Positions 37,126 through 48,376 of a stretch of DNA of 64,000 bases are shown in pieces. The notes under the pieces were generated by a model. It was not told the DNA's origin, did not search any database, and saw nothing but the letters and a program-made list of their open reading frames with translations. Both the position numbers and the translations under genes were made by a program. The stretch is from Ascochyta rabiei. Taxonomy: Eukaryota; Ascomycota; Dothideomycetes; Pleosporales; Didymellaceae. The stretch's first letter is position 1. Each line of letters begins with the position of its first letter. The DNA lies in assembly GCF_004011695.2 (NCBI RefSeq), contig NC_082413.1, positions 1,037,001 through 1,101,000 on the forward strand, given 5' to 3'.

Positions 37126-37280
37126 TATTATAGACTAGCCTTAGGGTAGGATATAATAAGGGTTAATATAGTATTGTATCTTTTAAGGAGGTTACATGTT
37201 GCGTGTCCTTCTAATATGTCTGTAGGGCACGTAACCGCTCTATCTCGCTTAAGGCTTAGACAAGGTCTGAGTCCATAACA
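37126..37280 (-). repeat. Gypsy-alpha LTR (155 bp), 5' LTR of copy 2
   Basis: Same length as the LTR at 7484-7638 and aligned throughout; it ends GTCCATAACA at 37280 on the plus strand. Confidence 0.85.
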
Positions 37281-38192
37281 ATGTACAACTTAAATAGAAA
37301 AAAACCTTCTATATTCTTCTTTTACTACAACCTTAGTAGTAAAGTTATTTATAGTACTTATAGTAACTATAGCTAAGTTTAATCTATATTAAATAATACA
37401 ACGTTGTTAATATAGGGTATATTTCATAAGCAGAATAGTAGCAATCTAGTAAACTAATAGATTTAAAAGTAGAGTAGATAAAATAGTAGACCGCGAGCTA
37501 TAAGAGGGTATAGAGAGAGACCTACTTATAGTAGTAAGGCCTGTACTCTCTATAAGTAAAAGTAAAGGTAAGTAAAGAAAGGTTCTACTAAGGTTAATGG
37601 AATCTACTAGTAGGTTGTGACACATACTAGTAGGTTACCATCTTACCTTAGCAGCCGTCCTAACAGTTAGAGCGTTTCTTTGCATAATAATTATAGTAGC
37701 TAATCTAGTAAACTATAATCAGCACAGCTTACAGCAATATAAACACAGTCGGTGCCTAAGCGAGCACATGAGCGTACACATAACTGAAGATGCTTTGCTG
37801 CTTTGAAGGCTGTTAAAAGCTGCAAACGAGATTCAGATGGAGGGGTGGCACAGCTGCAGCGGTTGGAAGCGTCCAAATACCGCACACTGCAGCAAATAGC
37901 CCGTAAACAGTACCTCGATATCTATTGAATCGGACAAGAGAACTCGTTTTCAACGTGTAAAGTGAGGAGGCATTTTCAGTATAGATCCTTTTCAGAATCT
38001 TTGTATGGAGAAGACATAACGGCAACAAGCATCCGCCGTCAACGTTGTCGCTAGACCTCTATCTCGCACAACCACAGGACGCAATCTCTAGAGCGGCCTC
38101 AAAAATTATCTGCACATCCATGAGCGCCTCAACTTACACAACTCTAAGGCCTCGTAGGCCTATGCTCTGTCGCCTCTAATGTCTCTCAGAGG
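37281..38192. other. Transition from RIP-mutated DNA to the gene island
   Basis: Mutated, TA-rich sequence up to about 37620, then a gradual return of YCA and TGR trinucleotides and balanced composition. Short open frames at 37700-38028 on the minus strand have no start context, intron structure or family that I recognise. Treated as non-coding or decayed. Confidence 0.5.
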
Positions 38193-38480
38193 ATGCTTGA
38201 CACCGACACCTTGAAGGACTGCATTGGCAGTAGAAAGGACGACATTGCACCTGGAAAGAGACGTCGCTTCATGCAAAGACCCTAGGGTCAGGGAGGCACT
38301 GTGCCGAACGACCCGAAGAAGGCCGCGCACGAAGCGACTTCTTGGACGGAGGGCAGGACCAAGCCTCTTGCCGAATGGTCGGGTCTTGTCGTTCTACTGG
38401 AGGTGCCATTATCAAAGGGGAAAGAGAAGGCCGCGGTTAAGGGAGAATGTTGTTTACCGTCAACGCAGCCCCGTGGTTGA
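38193..38480 (+). pseudogene. Decayed coding fragment with one in-frame TAG
   Basis: From ATG at 38193 one frame runs 30 codons (MLDTDTLKDC...), meets TAG at 38283-38285 and continues 64 codons to TGA at 38478. Codon third positions are C/G-rich as in the transporter gene, and the continuation (NDPKKAAHEATSW, then EWSGLVVLLEVPL) looks protein-like. A further segment in a shifted frame, about 38552-38630 (SWKEQLENKVRKSSVKWW), may be the same gene after a frameshift. I do not recognise the family. The TAG fits mutation of CAG or TGG in a C-C-A context. Confidence 0.35.
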
Positions 38481-38795
38481 CGACGAGGAGGGTGGCGACG
38501 CAGCGTCTGTCTAAGTGTTCACGAGGCACACTTCTAAGAATCCCGTACCGACCGAGCGGGGAACATCATGGAAGGAGCAGTTGGAGAACAAGGTTAGGAA
38601 AAGTAGCGTGAAGTGGTGGCGTAGATGAGCGCTCCAAAAGCGCGTTTAGATACCAGCTTGTAAGAGCTCAAATGCTTGATCTAACTGCTGTACACTCATT
38701 CCACAGCTGCATGCAAACAACCTACACTCAGTACCAATTTCAGTTTATCATATGCCCGAAAAAGAGGTTGAGAGAGAACCATAAACAATGCGGCA

Positions 38796-39056
38796 ATGTC
38801 GCGTTGTGCACAAACTCTTGAATTATTGGACAGAAAGTCTGCATATCGAGGGGCCGTGCAGAATGCGCGCGTTTACGGCACATCCGATGGCCGCTTGGCA
38901 GCCAGTAGCCCAGCGAAAATTCGAGATAATGAGTGGGGCCAGGCTGCCGCAGGCGACCAGCCTTTGGAGTTTATTTTGGATATAAATTATAAAATTCTAT
39001 TTCCTTTCGCCTTCGGGCATATGGTCAATTTGAAACGATACAGAGAAGTATGTTAA
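38796..39056 (+). CDS. Small hypothetical ORF (86 aa), weak support
   Basis: ATG at 38796, open to TAA at 39054-39056. The first 65 codons are moderately GC-rich at position three (ELLDRKSAYRGAVQNARVYG region), while the last 20 are AT-rich and hydrophobic, so the true gene may end or splice earlier. No known domain, no signal peptide. It lies in a stretch where all other coding sequence is broken, so it may be the surviving part of a decayed gene. An overlapping frame from 38788 is less gene-like. Confidence 0.25.
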   Translation: MSRCAQTLELLDRKSAYRGAVQNARVYGTSDGRLAASSPAKIRDNEWGQAAAGDQPLEFILDINYKILFPFAFGHMVNLKRYREVC

Positions 39057-39204
39057 ATCTTGAATCATGGCCTACTTCCATGTCTGTTAAAGCACCGAGT
39101 TAACACGTCGCAGGATTAGCATGGCCCCTGCACTAAGGATGACACGCTCAGTGAGTTATCAGCTGAAAACATTGCTGTTGACCACAACTCACACCTCTGA
39201 CAGA

Positions 39205-39433
39205 TCAAAGAGAAGCTACCATTTTTTTAGCAAAATTATCGGCCAGCGTTCGATCTGTGGGTCGACCATTCATCTTGGTGTTGTTTTTTACGCTAAGGCA
39301 GCTACCGAGCCCTGCTGGGCACGGTCTTTGCATAGACAACAACGCTAGCGCAGGAAATTTTATGTACTTGAGTACAGATTCTTGTCGAACACCACGGCCG
39401 TTGTTGCCCAACTTGTTGAAGTGATGTAGGATG
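39205..39433 (-). other. Downstream remnant of the same decayed region
   Basis: The minus strand contains a short protein-like stretch (GRPTDRTLADNFAKKMVASL at about 39270-39210) without a start or clear connection to the upstream segment. It is probably the 3' part of the broken gene above. Confidence 0.3.
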
Positions 39434-39802
39434 AGTGGCGATATCACGAATTGGCGGAAATCGTAGATATATCGGTAGCCAAGGTATGCAGCGCCTTCGC
39501 CCTCTTTCTCGCCCACATCTTCTTGACAAAGCTCTTTATATCCTCTCTGATGCCTTGTCGCGTGGGGGACCTTTGTGTGACTTCTTGCCGATTAGGCGAG
39601 CTTCTGATGGCTTCAATACTGAGCCATCGTCCACATCGTCGCTCTTAGACGACAGCTCAAGGTTCTCGAAGTCCCTGTCGACGTCCTCCTAGATGCGATT
39701 TTCGCCTAGCATCCTCCTCTTAGACTTGACATTCAGCGCCCCTTTTGCGAATAGATTGAAGCTTTTTTCCCATTGATTCGGACGGAAATTGAGTTGCCCC
39801 AT
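39434..39802 (-). pseudogene. Decayed coding region with in-frame TAG and frameshift
   Basis: On the minus strand a frame starts at ATG 39802 (MGQLNFRPNQWEKSF), meets TAG at 39691-39689, continues 50 codons (DVDRDFENLELSSKSDDVDD, then SEARLIGKKSHKGPP) and stops at TAA 39538. A shifted frame then carries on (DIKSFVKKMWARKRAKALH) to a TGA near 39434. The reading is acidic then strongly basic, charged and probably disordered. A third segment downstream (about 39270-39205) may belong to the same gene. Function unknown; the gene is broken in at least two places. Confidence 0.45.
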
Positions 39803-40036
39803 AAGCAGCGCTAGCAAACAAGAACATTTGTAGCCACCGAACATCATTTTCTATGTGCATCCAGAGCTAGTTCTCGAGGTGTAGCATCTCGCAAAACACC
39901 ACGACCACAACCCCGAAACGAGCAAAGAACAAGGTGGTATTTCCAACGATTTCCAAACATTGATAAAAATGTACAATTGATATGTTTCAGGCAACTTCCG
40001 CACTACACTGACTTTACAATTTCCCAGCAGAAAATC

Positions 40037-40339
40037 CTACGCTCGGTTATGAACACCACAATTTCTTTGCGTCTCACCTTCAATGCGCGCCTTCGACTTC
40101 TTGCACCGCACCCCCTTCTGCGTGTTCTGCGAGCACCGGATCCTGACATTGCTCCCGGCTATGCGCGCCTTCTTCGGTTCCTTTGAAGACTCGGGAGGAC
40201 CCTTTGCGCCTCGTTTTCGAGGCCGACTACTACTCACCTCCACCATTGACTCAGTTGCTCGTGATGGTGAGCCGGGAGGTGTCGTTGTGCCGCTTGGATC
40301 GGCAGCTATTGCTATGGGAGGTGGGGATGGAGGAGGCAT
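40037..40339 (-). CDS. Small basic protein with Cys/His motif (100 aa)
   Basis: The first ATG in the frame is at 40339, giving 100 aa to a stop at 40037; the frame stays open upstream without ATG, so a 5' exon is possible. Residues 1-35 are Pro/Ser/Thr-rich. A basic nuclear-localisation-like stretch follows (RPRKRGAKGPPESSKEPKK). The C-terminus has Cys-Cys-Cys-His spacing in a basic context (RCSQNTQKGVRCKKSK, then NCGVH) that resembles a small zinc-binding motif seen in various fungal proteins. A nuclear or nucleic-acid role is inference only. It lies 170 bp downstream of the broken gene on the same strand. Confidence 0.45.
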   Translation of the reverse strand: MPPPSPPPIAIAADPSGTTTPPGSPSRATESMVEVSSSRPRKRGAKGPPESSKEPKKARIAGSNVRIRCSQNTQKGVRCKKSKARIEGETQRNCGVHNRA

Positions 40340-40509
40340 AGGAGTAGTTTGTACAGCCGCATCTACGACGCTTGGCACAGAAGTGTTGTGGGTAAGGGTG
40401 GTGGTGATCCGCCGAAGAAAGTAGCCACCTCAGTCGGCGACGCTAGCTCGTAAGGCGTTGTTTCGACCTGAACGATGCCACCAAACTGCAACGGCTCAGG
40501 CCTCCTCAT

Positions 40510-41903
40510 TTACTGATATGCATCCACTTTCCAGGTATACTCTTGGTCAATGGCCTCTGGATCCCAGGTGACAGCAATGCGCATCCTATTTCGGTAGGGC
40601 ATGCTTTCCTCAGCTGTCATGAATTGCCATTCCTCGCCCCGAGCAACATCCTCAGTCTGTTCATACAGCGGAAAGTACCGCTGCTCATTCTCGTCGAAGT
40701 AAGCAACGCCTGTCATGATGTCGCGAAGTTGGTCAAGAGACCACACACGGTTTGGAAAGCGCCAAGCAACGTCTTCAAGTGTGTAGCTGTTCAGTGTGTC
40801 ATCCGTGACAGCGTAGATCTCGTCGGTGCCCGGACCTTCATGGGACATCAGAATGAATAGACCAGTCGTTACATCTGGCTGTGCGGAAGCGACGAGGAAG
40901 TCAGCGATAAATTGCTACGAACCGCTGTTGGACCAGTACCGCAGGAGCTCGGGGAACGGGATGGATGCCTTTTCCATCAGAAGATGGTGTGAGATGACGT
41001 GTGCGAACTCATCCTCACTCGGCACTGCATTGCGTTTGTATCTGCTCTCGACGGGATCATCAGCGCCGGCTGCCGTCTTTCCAGATGGCTGAGGCTTGAG
41101 GGTAGCGAAGCGCTCGATGCGGTAGACGAGCATTTGCACATTGCTTGCGTACGGGAAGGCGTGGCAGATATCCACGAGGGTGGTACTGTTCCTTTCGACT
41201 TCTTCCTCCGCGAAAAATGCTTCCATCTCAGCCCGTGTTGGCTGCACATCCTCAGGTTGCTCCACGGCATGGTCCCAGCAAACAAGATAGCGCTTGAAGA
41301 TTTCGAGTATCAACCAGGAGTTGTCGTTTCGGAGCTTCGCCTTCTTGACCAGCTCGTCGCGTGTATATCCAAGGTAATGCTTTCTCGTCTCATCGTACAT
41401 GATATGCAGATCTTTGCAAGCTCTTATCCACGAAGCGTTCAGATTGTCATTTGTTGTGTTACTCATGGCCTCCTTCACGAAAAGGGTGCGAAGATCGGGA
41501 GGCCTGGGGAAAAGATTCGGAGGGAAGACTGCTTCATTTGTGCCATTCTCAGCCCTGTGCATCTTGTCCTTCACTCTCGATCCTTCTGTTGCACGAGCTT
41601 TTCGGTGAGAGGCCATTCTGTGCCGCTGTATCGACCCACCAGCTCGAAGTATCTGTTAGTCATTCTGATGCTATCTACCGCTGCAGCATAAGGAGCGGTT
41701 TCCAGGCGGGCGTTGGGGAGATAGGGGACTATGAGGCTATCGAAAATCTCCGGTATATCTACGCCAGCGTAAGGGTACGTGGTTCAAGATGGGTGATTGT
41801 TGACCGGGAAAGGCACGGTGATATGAGTGCCTGGCGGAAGGGTGTCGTAAAACTCTGGCGCATCCAGAGGGTCGACCTCGAGACAGGGTTTTGCGAAAGA
41901 CAT
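40510..41903 (-). pseudogene. Broken hypothetical fungal gene (about 480 codons)
   Basis: A protein-like reading runs on the minus strand from ATG 41903 (MSFAKPCLEVDPLDAPEFYD) with TGA in frame at 41786-41784, then continues (TTYPYAGVDIPEIFDSL) to about 41573, where the reading must shift frame to stay protein-like (KDRE to VKDKMHRAENG). The second frame runs to TAG at 40917-40915 (LLRYWSNSGS) and resumes in frame (QFIADFLVASAQPDV) to TAA at 40510. Codon use is normal for the island. No domain recognised; the product would be soluble, acidic and rich in aromatic residues. An internal ATG at 41616 would give a 233-aa truncated protein. Two stops plus a frameshift argue for a recent pseudogene. 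Confidence 0.7.
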
Positions 41904-42620
41904 GCTGAAGTATACGTGATCGTGCTGCTACAAAAAATCGTTGTACAGTGTGCGCAGTAACCGACGTCGTTGTATATACTGTAGGAGCTCAAGTTGCTGA
42001 AAGGTAAAGATACAAGCGTGCCTGCAAGCAACAATAGAATAATAGACATTGGAAGAACACCAAATCGTCCATACGTCATTAGAGGAGAACAATATGACGT
42101 GATTTTAGGTGAAAGGAACAAGAGTGCCTGTGCTTTGTCTTCAAACCATCGACTGCACACCAACGAAGATAATGGCTTGATATCGCGGAATTCTATCGCA
42201 AGTACTTTTGAGAAGCACGAAGCCTACTATCCAAATTATCCCAAGCCTTTTCAACGCATGCTGAGACTTTGTTTTGATGAGCACAATAGGTGCAGCTCTC
42301 GACCAACCCTGCCCAAGTTATATCGAAGAGCGATAGTAGTTCCGGAACTGTACTGCATCAAATGGCGAAAAGAAAAATTGCGAATCTTTTTACTGTTGTG
42401 CGCTAGTGGCATTCTCACTAGTCGTGTTTGTCTTGTGAGTTGTGAAGACGAACAGTATACCATAATGAGAAGAACACGCCAAACAAAATTTAATGGAGGC
42501 GTGCTCGTAAGAACGTAGTGATGAGGAGACAGAGTAGTACCATCAGTGAATACCATATCCATGTAACTAATGACTCCCTCCACGCCTACCTGCTCGGTAA
42601 CAAAACCTGTTTGTAGACAA
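41904..42620. other. Intergenic stretch, no supported gene
   Basis: About 700 bp between the broken gene's start and the microsatellite. A 174-codon open frame on the plus strand (41994-42518) begins at TTG, has no early ATG and shows no family resemblance; a minus-strand frame (42251-42583) overlaps it. Composition is slightly AT-rich. It may hold the promoter of the broken gene and the 3' flank of the transporter. Confidence 0.5.
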
Positions 42621-42725
<105 letters not shown>

Positions 42726-42942
42726 CACTGTCGCTGCCTCTGCGTGCTGCTGTTGTTTACAACTGAGCCATCACACGCCGCTGCTACCGTGGAAGAGACG
42801 GGTGCTCGTCTCCTGATCGTAGCGTCGTCACTGATGCGGCAGTCCCTGCTTTGTAAAGAACGAGCGGCTGCTCATCACGGTCACGAACCGGACAGAGATG
42901 TTGAAGTTGTAAGGCGGAGTATTGGACTTTGGTCAACCCAGC

Positions 42943-44887
42943 TCAAGCAACGCCCATACCTGCAAATACCAACGCCGCGACATTCATGACGAAAATAACG
43001 CCCCAAATAACCACCGCGAATGCTGTTATTATCCAGTGGTTTCGCATCTGCACATACTCGCCTCCGTCAACATCTGCGCCTCTTCCAGTGCTAAGAGACA
43101 CATCGTCGCCGGGCCGCACAGCGACTTTCATGTACTGCGCGCGACAAGTGAACCAGATCAGCGGTGCGCTGACAAAGGGCAGTATAACACTCAGTGCAAA
43201 CTGACTGCCATTCAAGGCCTTGCTAAGTCCTTCTTGTCCAACAGCGCCAGCGATGATGATCGACGGCGTGATACTGATCGATCGTGTAATGAGACGGCGG
43301 ATCCAAGGTTTGAGAGTCCAGTTCAGCTGACCTTCTGATACCATCTGACCGGCGATGGTGCATACTATTCCAGCCGAAGTGCCGGAGAGGAGAAGCGCAA
43401 GCGCAAACAGAGTACCCGCAACTGGAGCAATCGACCGAGAAAGTAGACTGTGGATAGAAAACAGATCCGCATCTGTTGCTTCAGACTGACCGTAAAGCGA
43501 GGCGCCAGCAACGATGAGAATTGCTGAGTTGACAAAGAGGGCGAAGGTGAAGAGCGATATGGCAAGTTCTGCAATGCTGTATGACATGCAGTGTTTGATG
43601 GCGGCGAGAGAAGGTTTGTACTTCAGTTCATCGACCAAAGATTCGACGTCTGCGTCGTGAAACGAGGTGGAGTTATGCTCATCATCGTATTCGCGCAAGC
43701 GTGGTTGAACGATACCACTGCCAAGGTAAAGGCTGTGCGGCATGACTGTTGCGCCCAGAATACCACAGGCTTGGTACAACCTGCGTATGGTAAGTTGTTA
43801 TCTTCCAGAAGGTGTGCAGTACTTACGCCTGAGATTTGACCAGCGTCGAAGAGGGAACGTATCCATGGAAAACCTGTCCAACGGAGGCATGGATTTTGCT
43901 AAGCTCAAAACAGAAACACACCACAACGCCTAGCACAAGCAACGCTACAAAAAACTCAAACCCGCGCAGGGCACGCATCGTGCCAGATTGGGAGTAAAAA
44001 ATAAGGATGATAAGGACGTCCACGATAGATATGGCGCACCCGGCGACTAAAGGGACCTTTATCAGGATGTTCAAAGCAATCGCGGTACCAATGACCTATT
44101 TATTGTCAGCTTGGCCCATGGTCCAGAGATACCATGACTTACCTCGGCGATGTCAGTCGCGATAATCGCTGACTCTGCGAAGAAGTAGAGTATGTAGTTC
44201 AGCCACGGCGGCAGATGAGCCTTACAGTTTTCTGCAAGATTCATGCCGGTGACAGAACCCAGCTTGATACAAAGGGACTGGAGAAAGATGGCGAAAATGT
44301 TGGACATCAACACGATGAAAAGCAGCTTGAACTCGAACGAAGCACCGGCCGCGACATCAGTAGCGTAGTTACCTTGATCGAATTAGCGTAATCAACAAAG
44401 ACAGAGACAGCCACGAGGGTAGTGCACGATTTTGGATCAGGGTAAACTCACCAGGATCAATATACGCTACAGCTACCATGAAGCCAGGCCCCACAAACTT
44501 CAGATACTTGCGGACAACTTCAATGGCACCACCGAAGATGCCTCCACGACGCCTTGACTGAGCAACATCCCGATCCACAGTGAAGATAGCAGACGGCCTG
44601 ATGGCTGCTTCGGCGGTACCGGCATTCGACTTTCTCGTTGCATCGCTCCTTCTGCGCAGGCCACCGAATGCCTTGAGTTGCAAGCCTCCATCTTCGTCAG
44701 TCGCTCGTCGTTGATCTATTGTCATATCGGCATCCGCGTTGTGGCAATCTATCCGATGATCATCCCTCGCTCTTGTATTCGCCAAATATCCCAGATCCGC
44801 TCTTGTCGTTGCATCTGCATTGAGTGCATTTGGGTTCTGATTGTAACCCTCCGGAAATTCCGGATCTGTGCGCGAAGGACAGTTCAT
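42943..44887 (-). CDS. NRAMP-family divalent metal ion transporter (590 aa, 4 exons)
   Basis: NRAMP/SMF proteins import Mn2+, Fe2+ and related ions by proton coupling, at the plasma membrane or endomembranes. My exons are 44887-44452, 44372-44143, 44095-43827 and 43780-42943 (436, 230, 269 and 838 nt, sum divisible by three). Introns of 79, 47 and 46 bp start GTGAGT, GTAAGT and GTAAGT and end AG. The start is the first ATG in the frame; the stop is TGA at 42945. Residues 1-130 are a hydrophilic tail. The first membrane segment has GPGFMVAVAYIDPGNY with the metal-binding DPGN at 144-147, and intron 1 splits the glycine codon. The sixth segment has GATVMPHSLYLGS with Ala322 and Met325 at the metal site; MPHS is a usual fungal variant. 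About eleven hydrophobic segments follow family topology. This is the only clearly intact gene in the window. Function is inferred from family motifs; ion specificity is unknown. Confidence 0.93.
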
Positions 44888-45620
44888 CGCAAACGGTAGA
44901 CGAGCACACGACAGACACCGTTCGATCGACCCTCGACAACACGTTTTAGTAAGCAACTGAGGTTCGAGCGGGAGAGTGGGCAGTGTGGTGGAAGGTTGCG
45001 AGACGTCAGAAGATGTCGATCGAAGAATTGTTGTGGGGAAATAACGCGCTGAATGACGAGGCTAGGGGATCGTGCCTTCCGATTACGGGTTCATTGAGGG
45101 CTGGACTCTGCGCTTCGCGGCTTCGCCCGATGCGGCTACGATCGCAGCATCACAGTTTGTGAGAACATCATTGCTGGATGAACTTATCTTAACAGCGCAC
45201 CTGCGGTCAACTATACTGTCGCTTAGCCGCCGTGAAGGGGTATCGGAGTACTGTGATGGTGGTGAGAGTCATTGTGGGGCGAGGCCAAGCTCATCAAGCC
45301 ACAACCGCGGAAAGCTTGTTCCGCATTTGCAGCCCTGCCAGCCTGCGTTTCCCTCAACCACAATTACAACAACCTTGACCCTCCACCACGTCTAAACAAT
45401 CTCAACCATCCACCAACCGCCAGTCCAACATGCCTTAACACAAAAAAAGTGAATTACACGAGTGCACCATCCTCAAGCGAGCTAAAGCACTCAGACCCAT
45501 CCCTCACACACGGCTATATACACATCTCAGATGCCAAAGCTTCCACATACGAACACAGGACGTTGGAGACAAGGTCTCCTGCCTCGACCGTTGTCTGTCG
45601 TGGCACTGTCTAGAGAAGAT
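44888..45620. other. Upstream region of the NRAMP gene and right edge of the island
   Basis: Unmutated DNA with GC content like the genes. It should contain the transporter's promoter on the minus strand. On the plus strand, GGCTATATACAC at 45512 precedes a short ATG frame at 45529 that runs 38 codons into mutated DNA and stops, which could be the 5' end of a gene truncated by the transposon block. Other open frames here (45072-45395, 45272-45613) lack supporting features. The island ends at about 45620-45640. Confidence 0.45.
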
Positions 45621-48376
45621 CGTTATGCGCAATTCTGTTTTTAGTAATTACACCTTTAAAGAAGCTAACGTAATATAGAGCTATCTGCTCTCCCTCTTTA
45701 TTATAGGGACACTAAGCTAGTTATAAGACTCTTGTCTGCAGGCTTTATAACACGCTAATTGCAAGTATCTCTACTAAGGGCCTGTCTACTTTACACAATT
45801 TATCTAATTCTTAGATCTAATAATTAGATTAATAAGATAATTTTAGGGGTGTCTTATAAAACTAGGTAGAGGTGTCTACTTATATTATTCAATTCCTAGT
45901 AGAGTTATATTTTAGCTGCAGATACTAATAAAGAGTTATATTAACCTATATTAATAACTATATAAGGTAGAGATGGTTTAATAATTATAAAATAAGACTG
46001 TAAAGCTAAAATTAGGTTAGAGAGGTACCTAAAATTATATAGGTTGTCCTATTATTATTGCACATAACAGCTGTAGTGAAAATTGCAGAGTTTCTAAGGG
46101 TAGTGTTAGGCTCTCAGCCTTACTCTTAGCCTTAGGCATGTCACATGTGGATGCGTCCACCTCCGACCTGTAATAGCAAATAAGTACTGTTCTGGCCGCT
46201 GTCTCACTATTAAAGTGAGCATTGTTACCTTTTTGGCATGCTTAGCACAGTAGGCAGAGCTGTAGCCTTAATATTATGCTTACTTAAATAGCAGCAGCCT
46301 GTAGCATAGCGTAGGTTTAAATTATGCTAGCAGACCTAGTCTACCTGCAGATGGTTGACCCCGCATAGGTCTAGTCTTAGCCAAGCTAGCTTATCTGTAA
46401 GCTGAGGCACAGTCCTATATAGGCTAGTGCTGTTACTGCTAGAAGGTCTAGTACTTAGGATACCTAAGAGAGAGATCTCTCTAAGCAGCTATAGGCGTGC
46501 GTTAGATCCTAGCACTACAGATGCCTGCCTGTTAGGCCCAGGTTAGGCCCTTATTAAGAAGGGGAGATATTGTTAGGCTCTTAGCCTTACTCTTAGCCTT
46601 AGATATGTGGATGCGTCCACCTATAACCTGTAATAGCAAATAAGTAATGTTCTAGTGTTAGATAATATGCTTAATGTGCAAAGATAATAATAAAGGTAAT
46701 TAATTAATAATTATCTGTCTTAATGGCTGATTTTATGTGTGTGTGCCGCTAGCCCCTAAGTTAACTAAGGTTAACCCTAACCCCCTAACTTGGTTCAGCA
46801 AGGTCAGTTATCTAACACACCCCCTTAGCTTTAAGGCCCTATTAAAGCTAGACACAATTAGCTCTTATTATACCTCTAGGTTAGTAAGCTTTTAGTTAAG
46901 TAATTTTATCTAAGTATTAGCTATCTTTCTTTGTTTAGTATGTTTCTCTAGCCCTAGCTATCTTAGAAAGGTTAACTACTTACTTGCAGGTAGAGCCTTT
47001 ATAAGTCTATTAGCTAACATCTTAGTAGATAGGATATAGATTACTGTTATAGTACCTTTGTTTATCTCTTGTTACAGCTAGTAGTTGTAAATGTCTACAT
47101 ATTATAGTTTAGTTTAGAGTTTTAAGACTTCTATATTAATTAATTAGATAGTCTAGGTATTATTATATTAAATAGTAATTGTTAATTATAAGAGGTGTAT
47201 ACTAAGTTCTAACAACAGTTGTAAGATAAAGATAGCTTCCTTAGCTACCTGTGCTAGGGTAAGTAGCTCTACTTTAGTTGTTAATATAGTAACTATGTCT
47301 TATTTATTAGCTCTCTAGGTAATAAGTCCTCTGTATAGTTTAATAGTATATCCTTAGAAGCTCTTCCTATTAAGAGTATTATTAGTAAATAATATATTAC
47401 TAGTAACTACTAGGTACCTATTACCTCTAAAGGTAAGGGATAGGTCTTATGTTCCTTATAGGTATAATAGTACTTAATCTACTACATTATAATGCTGCTG
47501 TCTAGGGTTAGTTAGAAACTGTGCCAGCCTAGATGTAGCAAAGGCAATGTTAGGCCTAGTAGTAACTGCAGTAAAGAGGAAAGATCTAATCTTTCTCTAG
47601 TATTTGTTAATTTCTAATACCACAGCTTCCCCTTTATTTATTAGAAGCTTAATATTTAATATTAGTGTGTTATTTTATATATTTATCTTATCTACTAGGG
47701 AACTAATTTTGTTAATGTAGAACGCCTATAAGAAAAGGATCCTTAGGTTATCTTAATCTTAGGTTATTTCCACTCCTAGGAACTATTGCAGATTATTTCC
47801 TCCTATATTAGAGTATTTGTTAGTAATATTGCTAAGGGCCTTATCTGCCTTCTATTTTCTAGTTAGGTAATAAGCTATAATAATATTGTCTACATAGAAG
47901 AAGATAGTAACTCTATTCTTAAGTAGGCAGTAGGGTTTATAGGGAACAACTATAAATCTATAGCTTGTTAGAGTAGATATAAATTCCTTCTACTAGAGGA
48001 GTAGAGAGATTCTTAGTCTATATAGTGCCTTATATAGCTATAGGACTATGCCTAGTTTCTAATACCTATATAGCATCCTTATATAGACCTTTCTGTTAAT
48101 TAATATATAAATAAAAGTATTTATAATATTAAACTACTTAAGTTCTAGGTTATGTGCTGCTAGAATTGCTATAAGCATTCTAAAGGACATGCTAGCTAGT
48201 GTTACTGCGTAGGTATCTTCAGAAGTAATGTTTTATTACTAGTTACCTTAGACTACTAGTCGCGCCTTATATTAAAGTAGGGAGTAGTTCTTATTAAGCT
48301 TATATATATATACCTACATATAATTAAGTATCTAGTGTCCTACTACCTTAGTCTTTTTTAGGGGTACTTTAGACTA

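Larger units (their letters stand above)
28018..37280 (-). mobile_element. Gypsy-alpha copy 2, split by hAT and by a short LTR-like insert
   Basis: 28018-28229 matches the reverse-transcriptase region of copy 1 (about 5290-5500), and 34918-37280 continues with RT N-terminus, protease, Gag and the 5' LTR (37126-37280), all on the minus strand. The 3' half (RNase H, integrase, 3' LTR) is absent. Two insertions interrupt it: a hAT transposon at 28230-34909 and a 219-bp insert at 35627-35845. Stops throughout; not functional. Confidence 0.88.

Noticed and set aside
37700..38028. Two overlapping minus-strand frames at the island's edge
   Set aside because: They have no start context, no introns and no recognisable motif, and sit in partly mutated sequence.
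40083..40424. 113-codon plus-strand frame opposite the basic Cys/His protein
   Set aside because: It is the shadow of the minus-strand frame; the minus strand has the coherent Pro-rich, basic and Cys/His arrangement.
41994..42518. 174-codon plus-strand frame as a gene
   Set aside because: It starts with TTG, the first ATG is more than halfway in, codon use is unlike the transporter gene, and no family is recognisable.
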